This document shows, piece after piece, positions 24,430-33,190 of a stretch of 64,000 bases of DNA. Position numbers and translations under genes: made by a program. The stretch is taken from positions 1 to 64,000 of the forward strand of contig DAIDAP010000036.1 in assembly GCA_027310565.1 (NCBI GenBank). Reading direction: 5' to 3'. Every line of letters starts with the position of its first letter. Position 1 is the stretch's first letter. The DNA is from Chloroflexota bacterium. GTDB taxonomy: Bacteria > Chloroflexota > Limnocylindria > P2-11E. The notes under the pieces are model-generated. The model ran no database searches. It was not told the origin of the DNA and worked only from the letters and a program-made list of their open reading frames with translations.

Positions 24430-25209
24430 GTGCCGGACCCCGCGCCGATGCCGCAGCATGGTGCCGTGTCGATGATCGAAGCGGCCCACCCCGCGGACCG
24501 GCGGCCGGTCGTCGACGTCGTCGTCCCCGTGTACAACGAGGAGCGCGACCTCGGTCCGAGCGTCCGGCGGCTGCACGACTACCTCTCGCGCGAGCTCCGC
24601 TTCTCCTCCGTCATCACGATCGTCGACAACGCCAGCCGCGATGGGACGCTCGCCGTCGCCGAGGCGCTCGCGGCCGAGCTCGTCGGCGTCCGCGTCATGC
24701 ACCTCGACGCGAAGGGGCGCGGCCGCGCGCTCCGGGCGGCGTGGCTCGCGAGCGAGGCGGAGATCGTCGCGTACATGGACGTCGACCTCTCGACCGACCT
24801 CAAGGCGCTCCTCCCGCTGGTCGCGCCGCTCATCTCCGGGCACAGCGACCTAGCGATCGGCAGCCGGCTCGCGCGCGGCGCGCGCGTCCGGCGTGGCCCG
24901 AAGCGCGAGATCATCTCGCGCGGGTACATGCTCGTCCTGCGGCTCGCGCTCGGGGCGTCGTTCAGCGACGCGCAGTGCGGGTTCAAGGCCGTCCGCGCCG
25001 CGGTCGCACGCGATCTGGTGCCGCGCATCGAGGATCAGGGGTGGTTCTTCGACACCGAGCTGCTGATCCTCGCGCAGCGCGCGGGCCTGCGCGTCCACGA
25101 GGTCCCGGTGGACTGGACCGATGACCTCGACTCGCGCGTCGACATCGTCCGCACCGCGCTCGCCGACCTCCGCGGGGTGTGGCGGCTGCGGTTCGGTGGA
25201 GCGCGCTGA
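24430..25209 (+). CDS. GT2 glycosyltransferase, dolichyl-phosphate glucose/mannose synthase-like
   Basis: The 259-residue enzyme has a GT-A fold: VDVVVPVYNEERDLGPSVRRL, the nucleotide-binding DNASRDGT, and the metal-binding YMDVDLSTDLKALLPLV (DxD). ...IGSRLARGARVRRGPKREIISRGYMLVLRLALGASFSDAQCGFKA is the DPM1/ALG5-like signature. It should transfer a sugar from a nucleotide donor to a polyprenyl phosphate. That makes lipid-linked sugar, the donor used by GT-C enzymes such as the two encoded next. GTG start; ATG codons at 24448 and 24472 are alternatives. Confidence 0.88.
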   Translation: MPDPAPMPQHGAVSMIEAAHPADRRPVVDVVVPVYNEERDLGPSVRRLHDYLSRELRFSSVITIVDNASRDGTLAVAEALAAELVGVRVMHLDAKGRGRALRAAWLASEAEIVAYMDVDLSTDLKALLPLVAPLISGHSDLAIGSRLARGARVRRGPKREIISRGYMLVLRLALGASFSDAQCGFKAVRAAVARDLVPRIEDQGWFFDTELLILAQRAGLRVHEVPVDWTDDLDSRVDIVRTALADLRGVWRLRFGGAR

Positions 25210-25212
25210 GGC

Positions 25213-26403
25213 GTGTCCGACCGCGTCGTCGCGCTCAGGTCGGGTGCGCTCGGCGTCATCGCCTACCTCGGCGCGGGCGTCGGCCTGCGCACGGACTACG
25301 ACTACTACGGGCGCCTCGCCGCGGCCTTCCTCCAGGGCCGCTGGTGGCTCGATGAGGCGCCCCCCTGGCTGAACGAGCTCGTCTCGTGCGGCGACGGCCG
25401 CTGGTGCGTCGCGTACCCGCCGATGCCGGCGATCCTCGCCGTCCCCCTCGTCGTGGTCTTCCCGCCCGCGCTCGCCCAGATCCTCGTGTCGCGCATCGCC
25501 GGCGGCGTATCCGCGGGCATCCTCTACCTCGGGCTGCGCTCGCTCGGCGCTCCCAAGCTCGTGGCGATCGCCGGCGCGGCGCTCTCGACGCTCGGCACGA
25601 CGCTGTTCTTCTCGAGCGTGGACGGGCGCGCCTGGTACGACGCGCACGCCGTCGCGATGCCCTTCCTCGCGGGGGCGTTCCTCTTCGCCGCGCGGGGCGA
25701 GCGGCCGTGGCTCGTCGGCGCGCTCATCGGCGCCGCGACGCTCGCGCGCCTGCCCGTCGCGGCGGCGACGCCCGCGCTCGCCCTGCTGCTCGCGCGCCGC
25801 GGCGGGGGCCCCTACCTGCGCGCCCTCGGCGCCGTCGTGCTCGGTGGCCTGCCGTTCGCGCTCGTCTACGCCGGGTACAACGAGCTGCGCTGGGGCTCGC
25901 TCTTCGACGAGGGCTACGGTCGCCTCGCCGCGATGGAGGGCGAAGTGTTCTTCACGCGCGGGGTGTTCTCGCTCTTCTACATCCCGCGCCACCTCTTCGC
26001 GATCTTCCTGCAGCCCCCGGACTTCCGCGAGGGCACGCCCTGGTTCCTCGAGGCGAACATCAGGGGCATGGCGCTGTTCTTCACGACCCCGGCGCTCATC
26101 TGGCTGTTCGCGGGGCTGCGCCACGTCCGGCGCGACGCGGCGCTCGCCGCGACCGCGCTCGCCGCGCTCCTCGCCTTCATCCCGAACCTCCTGCACGGCA
26201 CCGTCGGGTTCGCGCAGTTCGGCTACCGCTTCAGCATCGACGCGCAGCCGTTCCTCATCGCGCTCGCGCTCGCGGGTGACGCGCGCGACGGCGCGGGCTG
26301 GCGCCGGCGGCCTTCCTGGCTGTTCGTGAGCGCGATCGTCCTGTCGATCCTGATCAACGTCTACTTCATGGTCGGCATCACCCGATTCGGGTACTGGGAG
26401 TGA
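25213..26403 (+). CDS. Polytopic membrane protein, GT-C glycosyltransferase-like
   Basis: The 396-residue protein has roughly ten hydrophobic segments and an early extracytoplasmic loop containing RTDYDYYGRLAAAFLQGRWWLDEAPPWLNELV and a CVAYPPMPA segment. This resembles the acidic first loop of GT-C enzymes, where the D/E and the later PP motif bind a lipid-linked sugar. It starts 3 nt after the GT2 stop and overlaps the giant GT-C gene by GTGA. The three probably form one glycan-transfer operon fed by polyprenyl-phosphate sugar. Assignment is by pattern only. Confidence 0.6.
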   Translation: MSDRVVALRSGALGVIAYLGAGVGLRTDYDYYGRLAAAFLQGRWWLDEAPPWLNELVSCGDGRWCVAYPPMPAILAVPLVVVFPPALAQILVSRIAGGVSAGILYLGLRSLGAPKLVAIAGAALSTLGTTLFFSSVDGRAWYDAHAVAMPFLAGAFLFAARGERPWLVGALIGAATLARLPVAAATPALALLLARRGGGPYLRALGAVVLGGLPFALVYAGYNELRWGSLFDEGYGRLAAMEGEVFFTRGVFSLFYIPRHLFAIFLQPPDFREGTPWFLEANIRGMALFFTTPALIWLFAGLRHVRRDAALAATALAALLAFIPNLLHGTVGFAQFGYRFSIDAQPFLIALALAGDARDGAGWRRRPSWLFVSAIVLSILINVYFMVGITRFGYWE

Positions 26404-29400
26404 CGACGCGCGAGGATCGGCGCACGCACCTCGCGATCGCCGCGATCGTGGCCGTCGGCATCCTGCTGCGGCTCTTCGTCCTCCGCGCGCCCGGCTTCCC
26501 GACCGACGTGGACACGTTCCGGGCGTGGGCCGAGCGCCTCGCGCAGCTGGGCCCCGGCGGCTTCTACGAGCCCGGGTACTTCAGCGACTACCCGCCCGCG
26601 TTCCTCTACGTCCTCTGGCTCCTCGGCGCGCTCTTCGACGGCGAGGCGCTGCGCCTCGCGGTGAAGGCGTCCTCGATCCCGTTCGACGCGGCGATCGCCG
26701 TGTTCGCGGCGGTCATCGCGTGGCGCGCCGCGGGCCGCGTGGCGGCCGTCCTCGCGGCGGCGCTCTGGATGCTCGCTCCCGGGCCGATCTTCGCCGGCCC
26801 CTACTGGGGCCAGGTCGACGCGGTCGGGACGCTGCCGCTCATGGCCGCGCTCCACTCCGCGGGCCGCCGGCGGTGGGCGGCGGCGGGCCTCTTCGCCGGC
26901 GTCGCGCTCATGGTGAAGCCGCAGTTCGGCGTCGGGCTCGTCGTCGTGGCCGCGGCCGCGCTCTTCACCTGGATCCGCGAGGGGCAGTGGCGTCCGCCGG
27001 TCCGCGTGGCGGTGGCGACCGGCGTGGCCGTCCTCGCGCTCGGCCTGCCGTTCCGCAGCGGGCCGGTCGAGCTCGTCGGGCTCGTCCGCTCCGCGGCCGA
27101 GACGTACCCGTACACGTCGCTCTTCGCCTTCAACATCTGGTCGATCGTCGGGGATTTCTGGCGGCCCGACGACGCCTACGTCGTGCCCGGCGCGGTCCTG
27201 CTCGTCGCGGGCCTCGCCGCGTCGTGCGCGCCGCTGTGGCGGCGCCGCGACGTCGCCACGCTCCTCGCCGCCGGGACGCTCGCCTCCCTCGCCTTCTACT
27301 TCCTGCCCACGCGGGCGCACGAGCGCTACCTGTTCCCCGTGTTCGCGCTGCTCCTGCCGCTCGCCGTGACGCGCGCGCGGCTCCTGTGGCCCTACGTCGC
27401 GCTCGCGGCCTCGTTCGCCCTCACGCTCTACTTCGCGTTCACGCGCTACCCGCAGATCGTCGACCTGCGCACGCCCGAGTGGCTCGAGGCCACGCTCTTC
27501 ACCCGCGGCGGCCAGATCCTCGTCGCGCTGGTCATGCTCGGGCTCGCCGCCGCCATCGCCTGGCGGCTCGCGCGCGGCGACGCCTCGCTCGAGCCCGAGA
27601 CGGCGCGCGCGGCGGCCGCGCGGGGCGAGCCGGCCGCGCGCGGGCCATGGCGGCTGCCCGCCGCGCTCGCGCCGGGCGGTCCGCCGACGCGGCGCGATCT
27701 CACGGCCGCCTTCCTCGTCGCGCTCGTGGTGCTGGCCACGCGCGGGTTCCGGCTCGACGAGCCGCGCGACATGTACTTCGACGAGGTGTACCACGCGCGC
27801 ACGGCGTACGAGCTGCTCGCGCAGCGCGAGCCGTACGAGTGGACGCACCCGCCCCTGGCGAAGGAGATCATGGCGCTCGGCATCCTGGCGTTCGGCGACA
27901 ACCGCGTCGTCGGCAGCGAGCCCGCGCTCGCGGACGCGGTCGCCCTCGCCGTCGGGAACGACGGGCTGCGCGTCTACGCGACCGCGGGCGGCGGCCTCGA
28001 GGCGGCCACGCGGGACGGGCAGCGGCGCTCGCTCGCGACCGGGCTCGGCCCGGTCCGCGCGGCCGCGATCGACGGAGGACAGGTGATCGTCGCCACGGAC
28101 ACCGAGCTCCTCGCCGTCCCGCTCGTCGAGCCGCCGGCGGGCGCGCCGATCCCCCGCATCGCGCTCCCGTTCCAGGGCGCCGCGACGCGAGGCCTCGCCC
28201 TCGCCGAGGGCCGGATCGCCGTCGCCACCACCAAGGGCCTCGCGCTCTACCCGTCGTTCGGCGAGCAGGCCCAGGTCGTCCCCGGCGAGGTCGTTGCGGT
28301 GACCGCCAAGCCGGACGCGAGCGAGTACTTCGTCCTCGAGCCCGCCGGCGTCGTGCGCGCGATCGACGCGGTCACCGGTCAGGAGCGGCTGAGGCTGAGC
28401 GGCGGCGGTCCGGGGACGGCCATCGCGTACGTGCAGGCGCCGGACCGCCTCTTCGTCGCGCGCGCCGACACGCCGGCGCTCGACGTCCAGGACCTCCAGG
28501 GCCGCTCGCTGAGCACGGTGCCGCTCGCCAACGCGCGCACCGGCGCGTTCGCGTCCGGGGCGACCGCGCTCGCGGTGGTGACGCGCTCGCAGTTCCTCTA
28601 CGCGCTCGCCGACGGGCGCGTCGTCGTCGTCGAGCCGCACGGCGCGTCGCCGTTCGCGTCCATCCCCGTGACCGGGTCGCTCCTCGGCGTCGACGGCGAG
28701 GGGGACAAGCTCGTCGTGGCGGGAGCGGGCCCGGCGCAGCTCGTCGAGACCGGGCGGAGCGCCTTCGCCTGGCGTCTGCCGGGCCTGGTGTTCGCCGCGC
28801 TGCTCGCCTTCTTCCTGTACCTGCTCGCGCGCCGGCTGTTCCGGTCGCCGCTCGTCGCGTACCTCGCGGCGGGCGCGCTCGTCGTGGACGGCTCGATGTT
28901 CGCGCAGGCCCGCATCGGGATGAACGACGTGTACGTCGGGTTCTTCATCGTCGCGTCCTGGTACTTCATCGCGGCCGCTCACGCGCCCAGGCGCAGCGCG
29001 GCGCTCGACATCCTCATCGCGGGCGTACTCGTCGGCTTCGGCGTCGCCGCGAAGTGGGCCGCCGTGTACACGCTGGGGGGCATCTTCGTCGCCTCGCTGT
29101 TCGTGACCGGCCGGGCCTACCTCGACGGGCGGATCGGCGGCGGCGGGCCGCTCGACCTGCTCGCCGGGCGTGGCCGCAACCTCGTGCTGCTCGCGGTCGC
29201 CTTCGCGCTGATCCCCCTCGCCATCTACCTGGGCTCGTACCGGTCGTGGTTCGGCGGACCGATGCAGCCGTACGGCTGGAGCCTCTGGGAGCTGCAGCAG
29301 CAGATGTACTGGTACCACAGCTCGCTGACCGCGCCCCACTGCGCGGCGTCGCCGTGGTGGGCCTGGCCGCTCGACCTCAAGCCGGTGTACTGGTACTTCG

Positions 29401-29972
29401 GGGCCGCCGGCGGCGGCTGGAACGCGTACGTCTACGACGCCGGGAACATCGTGCTGTTCTGGGTGGCGCTGCCCGCCTCCGCCATCGTCGCCGGCTACGC
29501 CGTCCGCGCCCGGTCCGCCGCGCTGGCCCTCGTCGTGTTCGCGATGCTCACCCAGCTCGTCGCGTGGATCCCGATCTCACGCGTGCTCTTCTTCTACCAC
29601 TTCTTCACCGCCCTGCCCTTCTACCTGCTGGCCCTGGCGATCGTCCTCGCGCTGGTGTTCGAGCGCCGCCGCCGCGCCGTCGTGGTGTACGGCGCGATCG
29701 CGGCCGCCGTCTTCGTGCTCTTCTACCCGTACGTCTCCGCGGTGCCGGTCCCCGGTGAGCTGGGCGCCGCGTACCAGATCCTCCCGACCTGGCAGTACGA
29801 CCCCACGTTCTACCCGACGGACTCGTGCCCCACGCCGATCAGCGCGAGCATCGCGTCGTCGCTCACCGTGGGCGTCGCGTGGGTCTACGAGCTCGCGTCC
29901 CTCGCGCTCGGCGTCGCCGTCGCCGCCGACGTCGGTTTCGTGCGGCGGGCCCTCGCACGCCTCGGGCTGTAG
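26400..29972 (+). CDS. Tandem GT-C fusion: ALG6/GT87-like half plus PMT (GT39) half split by a propeller-like insert
   Basis: This 1,190-residue membrane protein has two enzymes in one chain. Residues 1 to about 400 are GT-C with DVDTFRAWAERLAQLG, DYPPAFLYVLW, YWGQVDA and PTRAHERYLFP. From about 430 a protein O-mannosyltransferase begins, with the catalytic-type YFDEVYHARTAYELL (Asp461/Glu462) and WTHPPLAKEIMALGILAFGDN. The family normally continues directly into GWRLP, but here about 290 hydrophilic, strand-rich residues (about 500-787) intervene before FAWRLPGLVFAALLAFFLYLL. The PMT half then resumes with RIGMNDVYVGFF and YHSSLTAPH. It probably transfers sugar from the lipid donor made by the upstream GT2. 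Confidence 0.85.
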   Translation: MTTREDRRTHLAIAAIVAVGILLRLFVLRAPGFPTDVDTFRAWAERLAQLGPGGFYEPGYFSDYPPAFLYVLWLLGALFDGEALRLAVKASSIPFDAAIAVFAAVIAWRAAGRVAAVLAAALWMLAPGPIFAGPYWGQVDAVGTLPLMAALHSAGRRRWAAAGLFAGVALMVKPQFGVGLVVVAAAALFTWIREGQWRPPVRVAVATGVAVLALGLPFRSGPVELVGLVRSAAETYPYTSLFAFNIWSIVGDFWRPDDAYVVPGAVLLVAGLAASCAPLWRRRDVATLLAAGTLASLAFYFLPTRAHERYLFPVFALLLPLAVTRARLLWPYVALAASFALTLYFAFTRYPQIVDLRTPEWLEATLFTRGGQILVALVMLGLAAAIAWRLARGDASLEPETARAAAARGEPAARGPWRLPAALAPGGPPTRRDLTAAFLVALVVLATRGFRLDEPRDMYFDEVYHARTAYELLAQREPYEWTHPPLAKEIMALGILAFGDNRVVGSEPALADAVALAVGNDGLRVYATAGGGLEAATRDGQRRSLATGLGPVRAAAIDGGQVIVATDTELLAVPLVEPPAGAPIPRIALPFQGAATRGLALAEGRIAVATTKGLALYPSFGEQAQVVPGEVVAVTAKPDASEYFVLEPAGVVRAIDAVTGQERLRLSGGGPGTAIAYVQAPDRLFVARADTPALDVQDLQGRSLSTVPLANARTGAFASGATALAVVTRSQFLYALADGRVVVVEPHGASPFASIPVTGSLLGVDGEGDKLVVAGAGPAQLVETGRSAFAWRLPGLVFAALLAFFLYLLARRLFRSPLVAYLAAGALVVDGSMFAQARIGMNDVYVGFFIVASWYFIAAAHAPRRSAALDILIAGVLVGFGVAAKWAAVYTLGGIFVASLFVTGRAYLDGRIGGGGPLDLLAGRGRNLVLLAVAFALIPLAIYLGSYRSWFGGPMQPYGWSLWELQQQMYWYHSSLTAPHCAASPWWAWPLDLKPVYWYFGAAGGGWNAYVYDAGNIVLFWVALPASAIVAGYAVRARSAALALVVFAMLTQLVAWIPISRVLFFYHFFTALPFYLLALAIVLALVFERRRRAVVVYGAIAAAVFVLFYPYVSAVPVPGELGAAYQILPTWQYDPTFYPTDSCPTPISASIASSLTVGVAWVYELASLALGVAVAADVGFVRRALARLGL

Positions 29973-29976
29973 GGCG

Positions 29977-30756
29977 CTAGCGAGTCGGCGGGAAGCTGAG
30001 GACGAGCGCGATCGCCGCCGCGGTGAGGATCACGACGAACGCGACGACGATGCCGAAGACGAAGAGGCCACGCGAGCCGCGCGCCGGCCGGTCGCGCGGC
30101 GCGTACAGCACCACGGTGACGTTGTCCTCGCCGCCGCGCACGAGCGCCAGGTCCACCAGGCGGTCGACTGCGGCCTGCGGCCCGCCGGCGCTCACCGCGG
30201 CGGCGATCTCCTCGTCCGCCACGTGCCGCGTGAGGCCGTCCGAGCAGAGGACGAGGCGGTCGCCGGCGGCCAGCGTCTCGGCGTAGACGTCGGGCTGCAC
30301 GCCGCGCTCGTCGCCGACGAACCGCGTGATCGCGTTCGCGGAGTCGCCGCTGTGGTCCTCGGTGATCTGGCGCGAGGCGCCGGTGCGGACGAGATAGGCC
30401 CGGCTGTCGCCGAGGTTCGCGATCACGGCCTCGTCGCCGCGGATCGCCGCCGCGACGAGGGTGCTCGCGGCGCCGGGGTTCCCCGAGTCCTTCGCGGCGC
30501 GCAGCACGGCGCCGTTCGCCTCGCGCGCCGCCTCGGCCAGCGCGTCGCCGAGCGCGCGGTCGCGCGGCGCCGCGAAGAACCGCTCGGCGAGCTCGGTCAC
30601 CGCGGCCTGCGCGGCGATCTCGCCGCCGGCCTCGCCGGCCACGCCGTCGGCGACGGCGAGGAGCACCGTCGAGCGCTCCTCGCGCACGACGTAGCGGTCC
30701 TCGTTCCCCTCCCGCACGCGCCCGGTGTCGGTGCGTGCGGCCGTGCGTGCCGTCAG
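29977..30756 (-). CDS. PP2C-type Ser/Thr phosphatase with C-terminal membrane helix
   Basis: The 259-residue protein has all PP2C metal motifs: TDTGRVREGNEDRY, LLAVADGVAGEAGGEIAA, GAASTLVAAAI, ANLGDSRAYLV, LVLCSDGLTRHV, and GGEDNVTVVLY. A single membrane helix ends it (about 230-255). It sits 13 nt after a PASTA kinase, whose phosphorylation it should reverse. No ATG, GTG or TTG lies near the conserved start; the best candidate is CTG at 30756, with GGGGGA upstream. The frame is open to an ATG at 30885 inside the kinase gene. Confidence 0.85.
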   Translation of the reverse strand: MTARTAARTDTGRVREGNEDRYVVREERSTVLLAVADGVAGEAGGEIAAQAAVTELAERFFAAPRDRALGDALAEAAREANGAVLRAAKDSGNPGAASTLVAAAIRGDEAVIANLGDSRAYLVRTGASRQITEDHSGDSANAITRFVGDERGVQPDVYAETLAAGDRLVLCSDGLTRHVADEEIAAAVSAGGPQAAVDRLVDLALVRGGEDNVTVVLYAPRDRPARGSRGLFVFGIVVAFVVILTAAAIALVLSFPPTR

Positions 30757-30769
30757 CGCGCGTCCCCCG

Positions 30770-32020
30770 TCACGGGATGCAGTCCCGGCCCGCGACGTAG
30801 AACACCTGCGCCGTCGCTCCGCGCTGGAACGAGGCGTCTGCCGCGGGCACCTGACGCACGATGCTGCACGGCCTGCCGTTTGCACCGCTCTCCGGCGAGT
30901 ACTCCATGAGGCCGAAGCCCGCGCCGATGAGCACCGGCCGCGCCTCCTTGAGCGTCTTGCCGACGACGTTCGGCGTGCGGCCCGCCGCCGCGGACGCCGA
31001 GGGCGCCGGCGACGCGTTCGGGCCGCCCGTCGGAAGCCCGCCGCTCTGGAACACCGCGAAGACGGCGAGCGTCCCGACGAGCACGGCGATGACCGCGAGC
31101 AGCGCGAGCGTCGTGTCGATGCGCGGTCCGGAGCGGCGCAGCGCCTTCGGCCCCGGCAGCACGCTCGTGGCGTCGCCGCGGTCGGCCGCCTGCGTGAGCG
31201 CGCGCGCGAACTGGCCGGCGCTCGCGTAGCGCGCGCGCGGATCGCGCGCGAGCGCGCGGCCGATGACGCGGTCGACCTCGTCGCTCACGCCGGCACGCCG
31301 GCCGCGCAGCGTCGGCGGCGGCCCGTCGAGACGCAGGCGCAGCAGGTCGTCGGTCTCGAGCTCGGCGTACGCCGGCCGTCCCGCGAGGAGCTCGTACGCG
31401 ACGAGGCCGAGGCTGTAGATGTCGCTCTGCTCGGTCGGCGGGTCGCCGAGGACGCGCTCCGGGGCGATGTACCGCGCCGTGCCGATGAGCTCGTGCTCGC
31501 CCGGTCCGCGCGCGGCGCGCGCGATGCCGAAGTCGGCGAGCTTCGCGCGGCCGTGGTCGTCGACGATGACGTTGGCGGGCTTCACGTCGCAGTGGATGAC
31601 GCCGGCCTCGTGCGCGGCGTCGAGGGCGGCGGCGACCTGCGCCACGATCCGCGCGGCCTCGTACGCGGGCAGCGCGCCGCGCTCGGCGACGATGTCCCGC
31701 AGCGTCCTCCCGCGGACGTACTCCATGACCATGAACGAGCGGCCGTCGTCGCGTCCCTCGTCGAAGACCGTGACGACGTTGGGGTGGGAGACCTGCGCGG
31801 CGCGGCGGGCCTCGTCGGCGAAGCGCTCGCGGAACGCCTCGTCCGCGTCCGTGCCGAGGAGCTTCACCGCGACCTCGCGTCCGAGCCGCTCGTCGCGGGC
31901 GCGCCAGACCTCGCCGGCCCCGCCCGCGTCGATGCGCTGGAGCATGCGGTAGCGCTCGGCGAGCAGCTCGGTGCGCTCCTCGTCGCCGGTCGTCGCGGCC
32001 CTGCGGTCGTCCGTCGGCAC
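30770..32020 (-). CDS. Membrane Ser/Thr protein kinase with one PASTA domain
   Basis: The 416-residue kinase has the glycine loop RIDAGGAGEVWRA, Lys53 in AVKLL, catalytic Asp145 in VIHCDVKPAN (Cys replaces the usual Arg of HRD, so a non-RD kinase), DFG at 163, and APERVLG. A membrane helix at about 305-325 leads to a Ser/Pro/Ala linker and a single extracellular PASTA domain (TPNVVGKTLKEARPVLIGAGFG...). PASTA kinases sense cell-wall muropeptides and control division. Start: GTG with GGGAGGGG 6 nt upstream. Partner phosphatase follows. Confidence 0.9.
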   Translation of the reverse strand: MPTDDRRAATTGDEERTELLAERYRMLQRIDAGGAGEVWRARDERLGREVAVKLLGTDADEAFRERFADEARRAAQVSHPNVVTVFDEGRDDGRSFMVMEYVRGRTLRDIVAERGALPAYEAARIVAQVAAALDAAHEAGVIHCDVKPANVIVDDHGRAKLADFGIARAARGPGEHELIGTARYIAPERVLGDPPTEQSDIYSLGLVAYELLAGRPAYAELETDDLLRLRLDGPPPTLRGRRAGVSDEVDRVIGRALARDPRARYASAGQFARALTQAADRGDATSVLPGPKALRRSGPRIDTTLALLAVIAVLVGTLAVFAVFQSGGLPTGGPNASPAPSASAAAGRTPNVVGKTLKEARPVLIGAGFGLMEYSPESGANGRPCSIVRQVPAADASFQRGATAQVFYVAGRDCIP

Positions 32021-32041
32021 GTGCGCCCCTCCCGGCAAACC

Positions 32042-33190
32042 CTAGGCCAGCGCCAGCAGGGCGTGCAGCGCGGCCTCGTACACGTGGTCGAATCCGGCGA
32101 TGGTGAGCTCTTCGGCCATGAGATCCTCGACCGCCGGCGCGGGCAGGGGCACGACGCGCAGCGACCGTACGCGCCCGTCGAGGAGGACCGTCGCGGTGAC
32201 GTGGCGCTCGTCCGGCGCCCGCTTGAGCACGAACTCGGCGACCTCGCCACGGCGCCGGCACCGGAGGCGGAACCCGGTGGTGTCCCCCGGCGCGACGCCG
32301 CGCTCGAAGCGCGGGCGCACGCGGACGGCCAGCGGCGTGCCGTCGGCGCGCGTCATCCGGAAGAGCAGGCCGCCCGCCTCGGCGGGCGCGAGGCTCTCCG
32401 CGGGCCGCCACCCCAGACGCGACGTGAGCCACCCGACGAGGAGCAGCGCCTGCGAGGGATGGATGTCGCGGCCGTCCATGTCGACGCCGAAGCCGACGCC
32501 GACGCCGATCGTCGCGTCGAGGAACGGCCGCCAGGCCTCGACGTCGAAGAACTGCGCGACGAGCTCGCGCCACGGGGTGAGCCGGGTCCAGTTGAGATCC
32601 GTGATCGCGATGCGCCCGCCGTCGCCGCGCCCGACGAGGCGCGCGAGGTGCGCGAGCGTCTCGGCCGGACGCGCGAAGTCCGCCGAGTCGACGACGAGCC
32701 GGTCCGCGAGCGCGACGAGGTCGTCGAATCGCCGCGCCCGAGGCGGCGGCGAATCGGTCCACCAGAGGAACACCGGAAGGTCGGGGACGAGCAGCGGGAT
32801 GACGACGCTGCGCAGGCGCGCGTCGTCGTCGTCGCGCACGCGCACGAGGATCTGCTCGCAGCGGCACACGCCGGCGCGGTCGTCGACGCGCGGGATCCGG
32901 CAGCGCAGGTCGAGGTCCGCCGGTGGACCGCCGGGATCGCGGTCACGCCACACGACGATCGCGCGCGAGGGATGCCGCTGCGCCAGCCGGACGATGCCGC
33001 GCGCCGCGCGCTCGGCGTGGACGCCGCGCTCGGCGTAGACGACGACGTTGAGCACGGCCGCCCGCGCGACCGTGTGGCCCTGCTCGCGCGCGTGCGCCCC
33101 GGCCGCGTGGCGCAGCCGCGCGAGCTCGCGCTCGAGCGCGCCGACGCTCGGGGCGGCCGTACCCCACACGGCCTCGTCGACGGCCGTCAT
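32042..33190 (-). CDS. opcA: OpcA, glucose-6-phosphate dehydrogenase assembly protein
   Basis: The 382-residue protein matches OpcA: LNVVVYAERGVHAERAARGIVRLAQRHPSRAIVVWRD, CEQILVRV, LRSVVIPLLVPDLPVFLWWTDSPP, RLVVDSADFARP, ITDLNWTRLTPWRELVAQFFD. In cyanobacteria and actinobacteria OpcA allosterically activates or assembles G6PDH. It follows zwf with an overlapping ATGA (zwf stop inside the opcA start), so both are made together. This supports a functional oxidative pentose phosphate branch. Confidence 0.92.
   Translation of the reverse strand: MTAVDEAVWGTAAPSVGALERELARLRHAAGAHAREQGHTVARAAVLNVVVYAERGVHAERAARGIVRLAQRHPSRAIVVWRDRDPGGPPADLDLRCRIPRVDDRAGVCRCEQILVRVRDDDDARLRSVVIPLLVPDLPVFLWWTDSPPPRARRFDDLVALADRLVVDSADFARPAETLAHLARLVGRGDGGRIAITDLNWTRLTPWRELVAQFFDVEAWRPFLDATIGVGVGFGVDMDGRDIHPSQALLLVGWLTSRLGWRPAESLAPAEAGGLLFRMTRADGTPLAVRVRPRFERGVAPGDTTGFRLRCRRRGEVAEFVLKRAPDERHVTATVLLDGRVRSLRVVPLPAPAVEDLMAEELTIAGFDHVYEAALHALLALA

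Noticed and set aside
26361..29758. Long open frames on both strands overlapping the GT-C fusion gene
   Set aside because: Their translations are Arg/Gly/Ala-rich with no motifs, while the annotated frame has clear GT-C and PMT signatures and membrane helices.
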